A DNA stretch of 64,000 nucleotides from Chitinophagales bacterium (GCA_017303395.1 JAFLBN010000005.1:1-64000); one strand, 5' to 3'; shown: positions 1 through 9,325, counted from the stretch's first letter. The notes: generated from the sequence alone by a model not told the origin. Made by a program: numbers and translations.

Positions 1-912
1 CACCATAAAGCCACCGAAATTTTCTTTGAGCAATTGCATACCACGCCTATTTGCGTAGTTATATCTGGAAGAGAAATGATCCATCGTATCTATAATGGCC
101 CGCTCATTATCCAAAAAGGCCTTGGCTTCATCGGGGCCTTTAGTATCCTTGTAGTAATTGAAGTAATAAAAGATGGCATTGAAAGACTGCGTACTCGAGA
201 AATGCAACCTGCCGGTACGTTGAAAATTGAAGTATCCGTACCCAATAACTGCCAACACCGGCAGTATAGCACAAAGGAAGGAGTGTAATAAGTCTTTGTA
301 TATAATAACCCCTGCCAGCAGCATAACCAACGCATGTATATATACCAATGGATAAGCTACGGGTTTTATCATCAGCCCTACTACCAACCAAAGGCTCATA
401 TATAATGCAAACCGCCAGTTTTTGTAGAGTACAAACCGAATAAACGAACTGAAATATAATATGACAGTAGTTTGCAGCAATAGATCGGGTGTAATGCTAT
501 TGGTATTGATGTATTGTGATGGATAAATAACCACAAATGCCAGCATCACCCAATCGTACTTTCGGGTATAGCCTATATGGCGCACTGCATGGCGCAGATA
601 CATGATATTGAATATAGAAATGATATTTTGTACAAATAATACGGCCCAATTGCTATGCACAAACAAATAAACAAACCACATGAAAAACGGATATCCCGGC
701 GGGCGAAGCGTCATCAGCTCTGCCTGCAATGGCTTCGACAAATCGCCGGCATACAACCACCCTTTACTGATGTTGTGCGCCATATCTACATATTCCTGCG
801 AATCGCCATTGAATATGCAGCCATAATACAGTGCTGCAAAGAAATACAACGTATGCACCGCTATCAGAGAAAGCAGAAAACGGATATCGGCGCGGGTTGG
901 TTTAATAATCAT
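1..912 (-). CDS. GT-C-type membrane glycosyltransferase (PMT/ArnT-like), 3' end outside window
   Basis: An open frame runs without a stop from an ATG at 912 to the window start, giving the first 304 residues of a polytopic membrane protein. It has a short basic N-terminus, a hydrophobic segment at about residues 11-30, and then a loop containing NGDSQEYVDMAHN. An acidic residue in the first periplasmic loop is the catalytic feature of GT-C enzymes that use polyprenyl-phosphate sugars. LRPPGYPFF follows, and several further membrane segments come after it. Members of this fold transfer sugars or mannose to lipids or proteins at the membrane. The acceptor cannot be told from the sequence. The C-terminal part is missing, so the exact subfamily is not decided. 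Small open frames on the opposite strand here are shadows. Confidence 0.75.
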   Translation of the reverse strand, partial: MIIKPTRADIRFLLSLIAVHTLYFFAALYYGCIFNGDSQEYVDMAHNISKGWLYAGDLSKPLQAELMTLRPPGYPFFMWFVYLFVHSNWAVLFVQNIISIFNIMYLRHAVRHIGYTRKYDWVMLAFVVIYPSQYINTNSITPDLLLQTTVILYFSSFIRFVLYKNWRFALYMSLWLVVGLMIKPVAYPLVYIHALVMLLAGVIIYKDLLHSFLCAILPVLAVIGYGYFNFQRTGRLHFSSTQSFNAIFYYFNYYKDTKGPDEAKAFLDNERAIIDTMDHFSSRYNYANRRGMQLLKENFGGFMV

Positions 913-1072
913 GAATATGTGTGGGGATGTACAAATATAATTTGCAATAAATGTTTATCAAAGCTACTATGAACATACTTAATGATTAAACAACACTTGC
1001 TGATTACTATGTATTTGATGGTATCGATGATACATATCAACAAAATAAAACAGATAGCAGACAAAAAACTAC

Positions 1073-1080
1073 TAATTTTG
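1073..1080 (+). promoter_or_regulatory. Bacteroidota -7 box before the desaturase gene
   Basis: TAATTTTG fits the TAnnTTTG consensus exactly and is followed by CGCCCG. It lies 38 bases before the ATG of the desaturase gene. A clear -33 element is not visible. Confidence 0.6.
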
Positions 1081-1118
1081 CGCCCGTCTTAAAAAAGTAA
1101 CAAACAAGGCAACATTGC

Positions 1119-1874
1119 ATGGCAATACTAATATTTTTTATAGCTCACTGGTATTTATCGCTGTTTTCTCAAACATTCTTTCAGCATCGCTATGCGGCAC
1201 ACGGTGCTTATACCATGAGTAAAGGCTGGGAACGTTTCTGGTTTATATTCACATTCGTAACGCAAGGTTCTTCTTACCTGAGTACAAGAACATACGCGCT
1301 GATGCACCGTATGCACCATGCATTTGCAGACACAGAGAAAGACCCACACTCTCCAAAATACTTCTCGAACGTATTTACGATGATGTGGCACACTAAAAAC
1401 GTATACACTTCTATCTACGATGAAAAGTTTGAAATAGAAGACCGCTTTAAGAAGAATGTACCTGAATGGCGCAGCTTCGACCGTTTTGCACATGGCTGGG
1501 CACCGCGCATCTTCTGGGCTGCTGTGTACACTGCCTACTACGCATACTTTGCTACCAGCTGGTGGATGTATTTGCTGTTGCCAATACACTACGCATCAGG
1601 ACCTGTGCATGGCGCTATCATCAACTGGTATGCACACAAATATGGCTACAAGAATTTTGAAATGAAAAATACATCAGACAATCTCTTTCATGTAGACGTA
1701 CTGATGCTGGGCGAATCTTACCACAACAATCACCACATGCGCGCATCTAACCCCAACTTTGGTGTACGCTGGCACGAGATAGACCCTGTGTACTACATCA
1801 TCCGCGTATTCAGCGCACTGGGCATGATAAAGCTGAAACAACCAAAGCTGAACCCTGTAGAAACAGATTTCTAA
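1119..1874 (+). CDS. Fatty acid desaturase (acyl-CoA/acyl-lipid desaturase family)
   Basis: This is an integral-membrane di-iron desaturase, which should introduce a double bond into membrane fatty acids. All the histidine clusters of the family are visible: HRYAAH (residues 23-28), HRMHH (63-67) and HNNHH (202-206), plus the extra NWYAHKYG histidine at 173. Hydrophobic stretches at the N-terminus and at about 132-170 fit the membrane hairpins. At 251 residues it is a short member, like bacterial stearoyl-CoA-desaturase relatives. The ATG at 1119 sits 38 bases after a good -7 box, and the gene ends in a strong hairpin, so it appears to be monocistronic. Double-bond position and electron donor are unknown. 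Confidence 0.9.
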   Translation: MAILIFFIAHWYLSLFSQTFFQHRYAAHGAYTMSKGWERFWFIFTFVTQGSSYLSTRTYALMHRMHHAFADTEKDPHSPKYFSNVFTMMWHTKNVYTSIYDEKFEIEDRFKKNVPEWRSFDRFAHGWAPRIFWAAVYTAYYAYFATSWWMYLLLPIHYASGPVHGAIINWYAHKYGYKNFEMKNTSDNLFHVDVLMLGESYHNNHHMRASNPNFGVRWHEIDPVYYIIRVFSALGMIKLKQPKLNPVETDF

Positions 1875-1893
1875 GAATAGACTAATAATATTG

Positions 1894-1924
1894 AAAGCCA
1901 CAACGATTGTTGTGGCTTTTCTTT
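1894..1924 (+). terminator. Rho-independent terminator after desaturase
   Basis: An 11-bp perfect stem (AAAGCCACAAC with GTTGTGGCTTT), a 4-base loop and a following T-rich tail lie 20 bases after the desaturase stop codon. Confidence 0.85.
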
Positions 1925-1952
1925 TATGGTTAACTTTAGTAAAACCGTAGAA

Positions 1953-2285
1953 ATGATAATAGGCATTGCAGGACCATACTCTGCAGACACAGAAGAACAG
2001 CGGCAGCAAAATCTTGACAGGTTGAATAAGGCTGCAGCGATGCTTTTAGAAAAAGGGCATATACCATTGATAGGCGTTAATGCTGCACTACCTGTAGTAA
2101 ATGCTGCTGATGTTGCAGACCGTTACAAAGCTATCATGGACATATCTATGGCCGTTATTGACAAATGTGAGGCATTGCTGCTGATTGCAGAAAGCCGTGG
2201 TGCCAATATGGAGCGCGACCTTGTACTGAGCAAAGGACTGCCGGTGTACTACTGCATTGACGAAGTGCCTGACGCTACAGTTTAA
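1953..2285 (+). CDS. Small nucleoside deoxyribosyltransferase-like protein (DUF4406-like)
   Basis: The protein opens with MIIGIAGPYSADT, a beta-strand plus glycine loop typical of the nucleoside 2-deoxyribosyltransferase/DUF4406 fold. Later it has CEALLLIAESRGANMERDL, the usual strand-loop with an acidic residue in an S-x-G context, and a short C-terminal strand (GLPVYYCIDEV). Family members cleave or exchange N-glycosidic bonds, but many small DUF4406 proteins have no known substrate. An upstream ATG at 1926 lies inside the T-tail of the previous terminator. The -7-like TAACTTTA just after it makes the ATG at 1953 the better start. The 3' end overlaps the convergent glyoxalase-fold gene by 11 bases. 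Confidence 0.6.
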   Translation: MIIGIAGPYSADTEEQRQQNLDRLNKAAAMLLEKGHIPLIGVNAALPVVNAADVADRYKAIMDISMAVIDKCEALLLIAESRGANMERDLVLSKGLPVYYCIDEVPDATV

Positions 2286-2643
2286 AATGCGGATTATATA
2301 TTATCCCGAAAATATTACCCCACGGGTCTCTGACTGCGGCTATTATAATATTCTCTCCTACATCTTGTGGTTGTTCATATTCCGTTGCACCTGCAGCTAT
2401 CAGCATATTGTAAGTGGCATGTATATCCTCAACACCAAGATAAGTGGCTGTGTTATTACCATAACTAAGTTCCTCATCGGTTTGTTGTAATCCGAACTCG
2501 TAACCCGCAACATTAAAACCCACATAAAAAGGCATATCGAAATACGGCTCAATGCCCAATACTTTTGTGTACCACTGCTTTGCAGCTTCAATATCTTTTA
2601 CTTTGAACCCGAATGTACGCAGGCCAAGGAACGGTGTTTGCAT
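2275..2643 (-). CDS. Glyoxalase/VOC superfamily protein
   Basis: A single-domain vicinal-oxygen-chelate protein of about 122 residues. The N-terminal strand (LGLRTFGFKVKD) is followed by the helix AKQWYTKVLGIEP, and the C-terminal half has the hallmark VRDPWGNIFGI. These two babab modules form the metal site in glyoxalase I, fosfomycin-resistance proteins and extradiol dioxygenases. The sequence does not say which reaction, if any, this one performs. The ATG at 2643 was preferred over the GTG at 2658 because the conserved fold starts right after it. It is convergent and overlapping with the gene on its left. Confidence 0.7.
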   Translation of the reverse strand: MQTPFLGLRTFGFKVKDIEAAKQWYTKVLGIEPYFDMPFYVGFNVAGYEFGLQQTDEELSYGNNTATYLGVEDIHATYNMLIAAGATEYEQPQDVGENIIIAAVRDPWGNIFGIIYNPHFKL

Positions 2644-2718
2644 AAAGTGAAGATACACAACAGGGCAGATTTACAATCTGCTTGCTAAGTTTTTCTATCT
2701 TAGCCATACAAGCATAGC

Positions 2719-4227
2719 ATGAAAATCCTGCAAACACTATTATTCCTTTTCCTTTCCCATATTCTTTTGGGGCAAGAGCGCAATTTTCAAAAAGAAGAAA
2801 CAGACAATATTGCCAACAGAAACGGAGTGCATGTACCTGCCGTAAGGCTTTACAATACACACCGCATGGTTCAGCACCATGCAGACAGCGCCAACAAGCT
2901 ATTGTTTGCATCATTTGTAAAAACAGACGAAAACGGCAAGCTCATTTCAGGTTTTATAGCAGCCATAGACATCAACACAAAAGAGATACGCTGGCAAATA
3001 CCAGTTTCCGAAAACCCGTTATTCAACCTGAGTACAGATAAGATTATCCATCAGGAGAAAAAAGATGCACTTGCCTGCTACGATGCTAAAACAGGCAAAC
3101 TGCTGTGGAAGAAAGCATACAGGTTGGCATACGCAAGTCCTGAACACGATTTTGCCATAAGCAAACTTGGCACTGTACTGGAGTTGAAGGAAGGCAATAT
3201 TGTGTACAAAAGAAACTTTACTGAAAACGATATCTGGAATGATGTACAATATCTTGACAAGGACAATATTGTAATAGCCTGCGACGGGCTACACAGTGTC
3301 AACCTGAAAACAGGATACGGATGGTACTATGCTGCAAGTACATTTTGCAGAGGTTGTATTGCCAACGACAGGACGGAAGATATCATAACCAATGCAGCCT
3401 TAATTGCAAGCATGATACTTGCAGGCACAGTTGTGATATGGACCAACGCACCCGAAAACGGCGATAATGCTGCGGGGTATTGTTCTAACATTATTGTAAA
3501 CGATGACAGGATTTACTTTGCATCAAAAGACAAGATGCTGTGCCTGAACAAGCAAGGCAGGAAGATATGGAGTAGTAACCTGCCTAAAGACTCTGCCAGC
3601 AAAAGCGCCATTTTTCTGATGGGAGATAATATCTTCTTCATAAACAAAGGATATGGCATACATAACGGCAAGCCCTTGTGGCGTGGAGAAAACTTTATAG
3701 CTCTGTACAACAAACAAAACGGGACTAAAGCATACTCTAAAAGCTTTGAAGCTACAGAAAACTCGCTGTCTTATCTGCTTTCGGGCGATACGATGCTGGT
3801 ACATGGTGGAAACTACCTGCACAAAATAAACTGCAGCACAGGCGCTACAATAGCCAAGCGAGCAACAGACAGCAACACTGCTACATACACCACATTTGCC
3901 AACCCCGACAAATACTACGAATATACAGGCAACAACAATTTTGAAAGCATTGCTTACAAATATCCACAAATGCACTTGCTGACAGACAAAGCGGGCAATG
4001 CCATATTACTGAACGAGCAATTGGAAAGCGTAAAAAACATACCTGCCGAAAACTGTTGGCAAGCCTATAAAGAATACGGAAACATATTGCTACTGAGAAA
4101 CAACACCCAAACAGTAGTACTGCAAAACGGCAATGAGATATTGCGTGCAGTTGGTATAGATGCAGAGATTATTGGCAACAAACTTGTATGCACCAACAAA
4201 AACACTGTAGATATAATAGACCTATAG
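2719..4227 (+). CDS. Exported PQQ-type beta-propeller protein
   Basis: The first 18 or so residues form a signal peptide ending near LLGQ. The rest shows repeated propeller blades with turns such as YDAKTGKLLWKK, LNKQGRKIWSS and YNKQNGTKAYS, which is the PQQ/WD40-like blade pattern. The dehydrogenase active-site residues of true quinoproteins were not recognised, so it is more likely a binding or scaffold propeller than an enzyme. An unusual hydrophobic run (about residues 223-241) sits in the middle. No T9SS tail is visible. A -7-like TATCTTAG lies just before the start. Its stop codon touches the stop codon of the next, convergent gene. Confidence 0.6.
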   Translation: MKILQTLLFLFLSHILLGQERNFQKEETDNIANRNGVHVPAVRLYNTHRMVQHHADSANKLLFASFVKTDENGKLISGFIAAIDINTKEIRWQIPVSENPLFNLSTDKIIHQEKKDALACYDAKTGKLLWKKAYRLAYASPEHDFAISKLGTVLELKEGNIVYKRNFTENDIWNDVQYLDKDNIVIACDGLHSVNLKTGYGWYYAASTFCRGCIANDRTEDIITNAALIASMILAGTVVIWTNAPENGDNAAGYCSNIIVNDDRIYFASKDKMLCLNKQGRKIWSSNLPKDSASKSAIFLMGDNIFFINKGYGIHNGKPLWRGENFIALYNKQNGTKAYSKSFEATENSLSYLLSGDTMLVHGGNYLHKINCSTGATIAKRATDSNTATYTTFANPDKYYEYTGNNNFESIAYKYPQMHLLTDKAGNAILLNEQLESVKNIPAENCWQAYKEYGNILLLRNNTQTVVLQNGNEILRAVGIDAEIIGNKLVCTNKNTVDIIDL

Positions 4228-5010
4228 CTATTGGGCAACTAACGCGTTCATATACCCTACAGCTTCTTTCATTCTGCTGCCATACCAGCTAAACATTTCG
4301 CCATCTACCAGCTTTACATCAGCATCGGGCAGTACAGCTTTTATTTCTGCTATATGCTTTTCTTTGAAAGGAAACGGCTCTGAAGACAGCAGCACTAGTT
4401 CAGGGTTCAGTTCTTTCAATTTATCAAGACTTATTTCAGGGTAGCGGCTTTCATGCTTCAGTACATTCTGCCAACCTATGGTTTGTATCATATTACTGAT
4501 GAAGGTATCGCCACCCACACTCATCCATGGATTGTACCAGATGAAATAAGCTACGCGCTTGGGCGCAGTTGCTTTTTGCAGATTGGTGAAACCAACCACT
4601 ATTTCATCTACCAGTTCGTTTGCTTTAGCATCTGTACCAGTCAGTTGCCCTACTACCTGTATCATTTGCAGCGCCTGTGGTATGTTGTGCATATCACTTA
4701 TCCATACAGGAAATTCTTTGGCCAGTGCTTCTATCTGTTCGCGTTCGTTCTCTTCTTTGTTGGCAATGATAAGGTCGGGCTTTAGTTCGCGTATCACATC
4801 TATATTCAGCTTCTTGGTACCACCTACCCTTGTCTTGCTGCGAAACCAGCTTTCGGGGTGCACACAAAACTTGGTGATACCTACTACTTCATCCTCCAAA
4901 CCCAAATAATGCAGCAACTCTGTCTGCGATGGCACCACAGACACTATGCGCTTTGGCGGAAACTGAATTTCCACATCGCGGCCCAACATATCCGTTATAA
5001 TACGCTTCAT
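4228..5010 (-). CDS. BtuF-like cobalamin/metal-chelate binding protein without signal peptide
   Basis: The sequence is a helical-backbone metal-receptor domain (periplasmic-binding-protein family of BtuF/FhuD). It starts with a degenerate TDMLGRDVEI strand and PPKRIVSVVPSQTELLHYLG, then VGGTKKLNIDVIRELKPDLI and later NPELVLLSSEPFPF. BtuF-type proteins deliver vitamin B12 or iron chelates to ABC importers. This one begins directly at the domain with no signal peptide or lipobox, so it may stay in the cytoplasm. No ABC permease or ATPase is next to it. It follows a small membrane protein gene with a 4-base ATGA overlap, so the two are probably translated together. Ligand is not known. Confidence 0.75.
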   Translation of the reverse strand: MKRIITDMLGRDVEIQFPPKRIVSVVPSQTELLHYLGLEDEVVGITKFCVHPESWFRSKTRVGGTKKLNIDVIRELKPDLIIANKEENEREQIEALAKEFPVWISDMHNIPQALQMIQVVGQLTGTDAKANELVDEIVVGFTNLQKATAPKRVAYFIWYNPWMSVGGDTFISNMIQTIGWQNVLKHESRYPEISLDKLKELNPELVLLSSEPFPFKEKHIAEIKAVLPDADVKLVDGEMFSWYGSRMKEAVGYMNALVAQ

Positions 5011-5345
5011 GAAAAACGTTTTATGTAAGCCATCAGTATCATGGCAAAAATGGCATCTACCAGAAACAAGTCACTATGATACAATTCGTTCTTTACCAGA
5101 AAATGCAGCAGCAGGCTTAGCGTGGTAACACCTATATAAGCATACGCTGCCCAGCGCTTCATACCACATACAAACAGCCATGCACCTGTGTATGCAAGCA
5201 TCCACAAAGGCTGCAACCATATCAGCGAAGACAACGACTCTGTACTGGCATTATATACACTAAACACCAGCAAGCCAATATGAAACAAAGCCACCAGTGG
5301 AAATACTACCGGTGGCTTTTTTATAAATCTTTCTACGAAACTCAA
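5007..5345 (-). CDS. Small four-helix membrane protein, unknown function
   Basis: The 112-residue product is almost entirely hydrophobic, with about four predicted membrane helices (around residues 13-30, 40-60, 66-85 and 95-110) and a short basic N-terminus. I do not recognise the family. It overlaps the start of the BtuF-like gene by four bases, so it is the first gene of a two-gene unit. A role together with that binding protein is an inference from position only. Confidence 0.7.
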   Translation of the reverse strand: MSFVERFIKKPPVVFPLVALFHIGLLVFSVYNASTESLSSLIWLQPLWMLAYTGAWLFVCGMKRWAAYAYIGVTTLSLLLHFLVKNELYHSDLFLVDAIFAMILMAYIKRFS

Positions 5346-5385
5346 AACTTATACGTTTTAGTAAGCATTCAACTATTCAACACAA

Positions 5386-6759
5386 TTATCCCTTACTGAA
5401 AGCATTCAGCACATCGTACTTAGTAAGGATGTGATACTGGCCGCTATCGTCTTTTGTAAGCACCGCACCGTTTTCTTTGCTGATGTAATGCTTCAGGCGT
5501 TCCAGCGGCATATCCATTTCTACCATTGGCAGTGCAGTTTCCTTCACATCGCCAATATTGAAATCGCGCACCTCACCATTATCTATCATTTGTTTAAAAA
5601 GGCCCGACTGTGTGATAGCACCTGTTACTTCCGTGCCCTTCAATACAGGTATCTGTTCGATGTCGTATTTCTTCATCAGTTCCAACGCATCGCTCACTTT
5701 TGCACCTTCATCTATCGTTACCAGACGACGACGGCCAAGGCCACCAATCAAATCGCGAACAGTAGACACTTCGAGGAAGCCACGATCCAACATCCACTCG
5801 TCGTTGTATATTTTACCTACATAGCGGCTACCGTGGTCGTGGAATACTACCACAACAAGGTCGGTAGGTTTCAGGTGCTGTTTCATTTGCTTCAGCCCTG
5901 CTATTACAGAACCTGCAGAGTAGCCCACAAAAAGGCCTTCTTCCTTCGCAATACGGCGGGCCATTACAGCACCGTCTTTATCGGTTACTTTTTCAAAATG
6001 GTCTATTACATCTTTAATGTAGTTCTGCGGCAGGAAGTCTTCACCAAAACCTTCTGATATGTATGGGTGCACCTCGTTCATATCCAGTTCACCGGTATCA
6101 AACCATTTTTTTAGCAGCGAGCCATAGGTATCTATCGCCCACATTTTGATGTCGGGGTTCTTCTCTTTCATGAACATACCAATACCTGTAATGGTACCAC
6201 CTGTACCACTAGCTACTACGATGTGCGTTACTTTACCTTCAGTCTGTTCCCAGATTTCAGGAGCGGTACTCTCGTAGTGTGCCTGACGGTTTGCCAGATT
6301 ATCGTATTGGTTTACATACCAACTATTAGGAATCTCTGTTGCAAGGCGCTTAGATACCGAATAGTAAGAACGCGGATCTTCAGGCTCTACGTTTGTGGGG
6401 CATACAATCACTTCTGCACCCACGGCCTTCAGTATATCTACTTTTTCTTTCGATTGCTTATCGGTAGTGGCGAAAATACATTTGTACCCTTTGATGATGG
6501 CAGCCAGTGCAAGGCCCATACCTGTGTTACCACTTGTACCTTCAATAATGGTACCACCGGGCTTTATTTTACCTTCCTGCTCTGCCACTTCCAACATCTT
6601 CAGTGCCATACGGTCTTTGATGCTGTTGCCTGGGTTGAAGAAATCGACCTTTGCATAAACAGGGCATGGCAGGTCTGCCGTTACCTTGTTCAGTTTTATA
6701 AGCGGTGTATTACCTATTGTTTGCAGTACGTTGTCGTACACGCGTTTTGCTGCGTTCAT
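5386..6759 (-). CDS. Cystathionine beta-synthase (PLP enzyme with CBS-domain pair)
   Basis: This is a fold-type II PLP enzyme that joins serine (or an activated serine) to homocysteine or sulfide. The PLP lysine is K48 in NSIKDR, the phosphate/substrate loop is GTSGNTG (74-80), and the cofactor-phosphate loop is GTGGT (185-189). About 120 C-terminal residues make two CBS motifs, starting around STVRDLIGG and IGDVKETALPM, which usually sense adenosine ligands. The 457-residue length matches cystathionine beta-synthase rather than cysteine synthase, which lacks the CBS pair. No haem-binding N-terminal extension is present. A -7-like box (TACCTTCG, minus strand) precedes it. Confidence 0.88.
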   Translation of the reverse strand: MNAAKRVYDNVLQTIGNTPLIKLNKVTADLPCPVYAKVDFFNPGNSIKDRMALKMLEVAEQEGKIKPGGTIIEGTSGNTGMGLALAAIIKGYKCIFATTDKQSKEKVDILKAVGAEVIVCPTNVEPEDPRSYYSVSKRLATEIPNSWYVNQYDNLANRQAHYESTAPEIWEQTEGKVTHIVVASGTGGTITGIGMFMKEKNPDIKMWAIDTYGSLLKKWFDTGELDMNEVHPYISEGFGEDFLPQNYIKDVIDHFEKVTDKDGAVMARRIAKEEGLFVGYSAGSVIAGLKQMKQHLKPTDLVVVVFHDHGSRYVGKIYNDEWMLDRGFLEVSTVRDLIGGLGRRRLVTIDEGAKVSDALELMKKYDIEQIPVLKGTEVTGAITQSGLFKQMIDNGEVRDFNIGDVKETALPMVEMDMPLERLKHYISKENGAVLTKDDSGQYHILTKYDVLNAFSKG

Positions 6760-6777
6760 ATTCTGAAAATGTAGGTG

Positions 6778-6785
6778 CGAAGGTA
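6778..6785 (-). promoter_or_regulatory. -7-like box before cystathionine beta-synthase gene
   Basis: Read on the minus strand this is TACCTTCG followed by CACC, one base from the TAnnTTTG consensus, 18 bases before the ATG. Confidence 0.45.
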
Positions 6786-6866
6786 AATAATAAGATGGAG
6801 AGCGGAAAGTTTACGATTGAATTACAAATGATTAATTAATTTTATAAAAACCTAAATCCCAGTATT

Positions 6867-7331
6867 ATGAGATTCTCTCAGTTCTCAGCCTTTTTTATCA
6901 TAGCAGCTACGACTCTTTTATTTAGTTGTAAAAAGAACAATACAACTATCAATCCTACAACAACTACAGATACCACTTCATTAAGTTATTGTGCCTCAAA
7001 AATCACGCAACCGCGCAACTGGCATTATTATTATATGTACGAACAAAACCCAATAAATACTCATCCTAATAATGTATATAAGTCATTCGACACAACATTT
7101 GCATTGACAATGCGTAATGACAGCACTGTTTTATTATGGCAAATACCAGGGTTAGTTGTCCAAGAAGCCAAGTTTATCAAAAAAGACGATACGTCTTTAT
7201 GGTATTCCGCCCACTTTGGAGCAGGTGAAGACATAATCTATAAATACAACTTCACAAATGGAAATGCCCATATAGGTTGCTACACTTATAGGGCATCTTA
7301 TATAAGAAGCCTGAACTGCAATACCTACTAA
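6867..7331 (+). CDS. Hypothetical lipoprotein
   Basis: The first 21 residues are a lipoprotein signal with lipobox LFSC, so the mature protein would be lipid-anchored at Cys21. A Thr/Asn-rich linker follows, and then a folded region with three further cysteines. I do not recognise the domain. The local sequence is AT-rich. The gene stands alone, converges on a T9SS cargo gene, and the two share a 19-bp bidirectional hairpin. Confidence 0.65.
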   Translation: MRFSQFSAFFIIAATTLLFSCKKNNTTINPTTTTDTTSLSYCASKITQPRNWHYYYMYEQNPINTHPNNVYKSFDTTFALTMRNDSTVLLWQIPGLVVQEAKFIKKDDTSLWYSAHFGAGEDIIYKYNFTNGNAHIGCYTYRASYIRSLNCNTY

Positions 7332-7372
7332 TAGTCATATCAGGTCAATAATATTACTATCGTTTAATACCA

Positions 7373-7413
7373 TATATAATTAAGCCCCTGCAATGCAGGG
7401 GCTTAATTATATA
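7373..7413. terminator. Bidirectional terminator between convergent genes
   Basis: A 19-bp perfect inverted repeat whose core is AAGCCCCTGC / GCAGGGGCTT with a 3-base loop. AT-rich flanks give a U-tail in both directions, so it can end both the lipoprotein gene and the minus-strand cargo gene. Confidence 0.9.
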
Positions 7414-7428
7414 ATTTATCTCCGGGTT

Positions 7429-9024
7429 TTAGTGCAACACCCTACCCATAGAAACGGTTTTACCCGTTTCGTCTGTAATACGGTAGTAATAGATGCCTGC
7501 TGCATAGCCAACCATATTTACATTAATAGTTACTATACCCCTATTATATTTTTTCAGATTGTTGTTGTAAAGCACCCTGCCCGCATTATCTACCAGTTGC
7601 ACTTGCAGCGCCATAGACTGTGGTACTTTCACTTCTATATTCAACACCTCTTTCACAGGGTTTGGATATGCTTTGGCTTCCACCACCTGACGCACTGTTT
7701 GCACAGATGTGCCTGTACTTGTATCCTTTACAAAAGTAGAATCGGTGAGTGTGAAAATTTTCTTAGGATTATTTGCATAATCGTCGCCACCAGCTGCGAA
7801 CAAAATTTTAGTACTGTCTGCTGACATCACCCAGCCTAACGGATAAGTACCGTTCTGTGAAGTTGACAGGTTCCTAATAACCTTCGGGCTATCTACACCA
7901 TTAAACACACAAGGCTCTGCAACGTTGTAAGTAGCAGTGCGTGTATTGGGCTGCATGCCACCAAAAAGCAGTCTGTTATTATATGCTATACCTCCGTAAT
8001 AGCCTATACCGACATTGTAGTTTTGCAAAGACACATTGCCGGTAGCAGGGTCGTATTTATATGCCTCTGGAGATGAAGTAGATGGCTGTGCAAAGAAATA
8101 GAGATAATTACCAAAACCTACATAACGCGGCTCTCCATAAGCATTGCAGGTAGGATCGATAGAGCTGCCTGTACCTGGATTAATATCCGTAATACGAACA
8201 GCGTTACCACCACTCGCAGGAGCCTCGTATAGTTCGTAACCATAAGTTGCATCCGTAGCTGTGAAATAGTATTTCCCATTCCACTTGTACAGGTTGCGTG
8301 GCAAGATAGTTTGACCCGTCATTGGCGTTATATACAATGCTTCTGTACCTGTAGATGGCTCGTAACCATATATCCTCAACGAATCGCTGGTATTGCCACT
8401 TACATATATAAACTTAGTACCTTCCACATACATTCTATACCTCAGTTTTATCTGATTGCTCCTTGCTATTACGGGGCTTACAGTGTTGGTAGTCGGGTTG
8501 TATACAAACATATTTCTGCTGCTGGGGAACGTAACTGCTTCAACAGAATCTTTAAACGCGCCAAAATAAAGTTTGCCACCCATTGTTTGCATGTAGCAAG
8601 GTGCTGAACCAGCTATACCCGGCACCACATCTGCAACCAAAGATGGTGGATTTGTACCATCGTACTTCCATAGTTCTGCACCGTGCGCTGCATCAGTTAC
8701 AGAAAAATACAACACACCATTTATAGAACACATAGCACCTACTTCCGTCTTCAGATTCCATTCCAGAATATCTTTGGTCGGGTTAAGGTCGGCCACCATA
8801 GTAGGCGCAGTTACGCCATCACCTTTCCATAGTTCTACACCATGTGTAGAGTCTCTCATATAGAAAAAGAAATTGCTACCGCTTGTTGGATAGATGTTTA
8901 ATGGTTTGGCATTAAAGCCTCCAAAAAAATCGAGCGGGCTACCATATGCATAATAAGAAATATTGTACTGAGCGTTTGCTTTAAAGCTTAGCAAAAGAAG
9001 GAGGGTAAAAAAAACACTTCGCAT
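7429..9024 (-). CDS. ELWxxDGT-repeat protein with T9SS sorting domain
   Basis: After a signal peptide (ending near KANAQ) the protein has repeated units of about 45-60 residues with the pattern GxELWKxDG, for example GVELWKGDG and GAELWKYDG, alternating with Y/LYF strands. This fits the ELWxxDGT repeat family, probably a beta-propeller. The last 80 residues carry YPNPVKEVLNIEV and a final strand ending RVLH, a T9SS type A sorting domain, so it should be secreted across the outer membrane or anchored at the surface. An in-frame TTG lies upstream at 9048, but the ATG at 9024 gives a cleaner signal peptide. It is a divergent paralogue of the two genes at 15.8-18.9 kb. Confidence 0.8.
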   Translation of the reverse strand: MRSVFFTLLLLLSFKANAQYNISYYAYGSPLDFFGGFNAKPLNIYPTSGSNFFFYMRDSTHGVELWKGDGVTAPTMVADLNPTKDILEWNLKTEVGAMCSINGVLYFSVTDAAHGAELWKYDGTNPPSLVADVVPGIAGSAPCYMQTMGGKLYFGAFKDSVEAVTFPSSRNMFVYNPTTNTVSPVIARSNQIKLRYRMYVEGTKFIYVSGNTSDSLRIYGYEPSTGTEALYITPMTGQTILPRNLYKWNGKYYFTATDATYGYELYEAPASGGNAVRITDINPGTGSSIDPTCNAYGEPRYVGFGNYLYFFAQPSTSSPEAYKYDPATGNVSLQNYNVGIGYYGGIAYNNRLLFGGMQPNTRTATYNVAEPCVFNGVDSPKVIRNLSTSQNGTYPLGWVMSADSTKILFAAGGDDYANNPKKIFTLTDSTFVKDTSTGTSVQTVRQVVEAKAYPNPVKEVLNIEVKVPQSMALQVQLVDNAGRVLYNNNLKKYNRGIVTINVNMVGYAAGIYYYRITDETGKTVSMGRVLH

Positions 9025-9268
9025 ATATATAAGGGTTAGTCGTCGCAATATACAGATTTATTATATAGAACTAAAAGTATGATACATCTTAAAACTTAGT
9101 ATAGTTGAACACATAATTAATAAAAACAGTAAACAAAATTGCGGAATACGCATGGGTAAATATTGCATTCATACCAAATAATCGTTACAGATATAAGTTT
9201 ATCAACACTTAACAAATCGGGAAGAATAATATGACTGTTATCAATTACGTTTATTGAATCTAAAAATC

Positions 9269-9276
9269 TACATTTG
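9269..9276 (+). promoter_or_regulatory. -7 box before transglutaminase-like gene
   Basis: TACATTTG is an exact TAnnTTTG match and is followed by CGCA. It is 49 bases before the ATG at 9326. The rest of the 301 bases between 9025 and 9325 holds no gene I can support. Confidence 0.6.
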
Positions 9277-9325
9277 CGCATCCTCTGAATTACTGTAACG
9301 CCCTTAATCATATATTCTACGCACA

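Noticed and set aside
655-972. 105-residue plus-strand frame
   Set aside because: It is antisense to the 5' part of the membrane glycosyltransferase, which has a clear GT-C loop and membrane helices.
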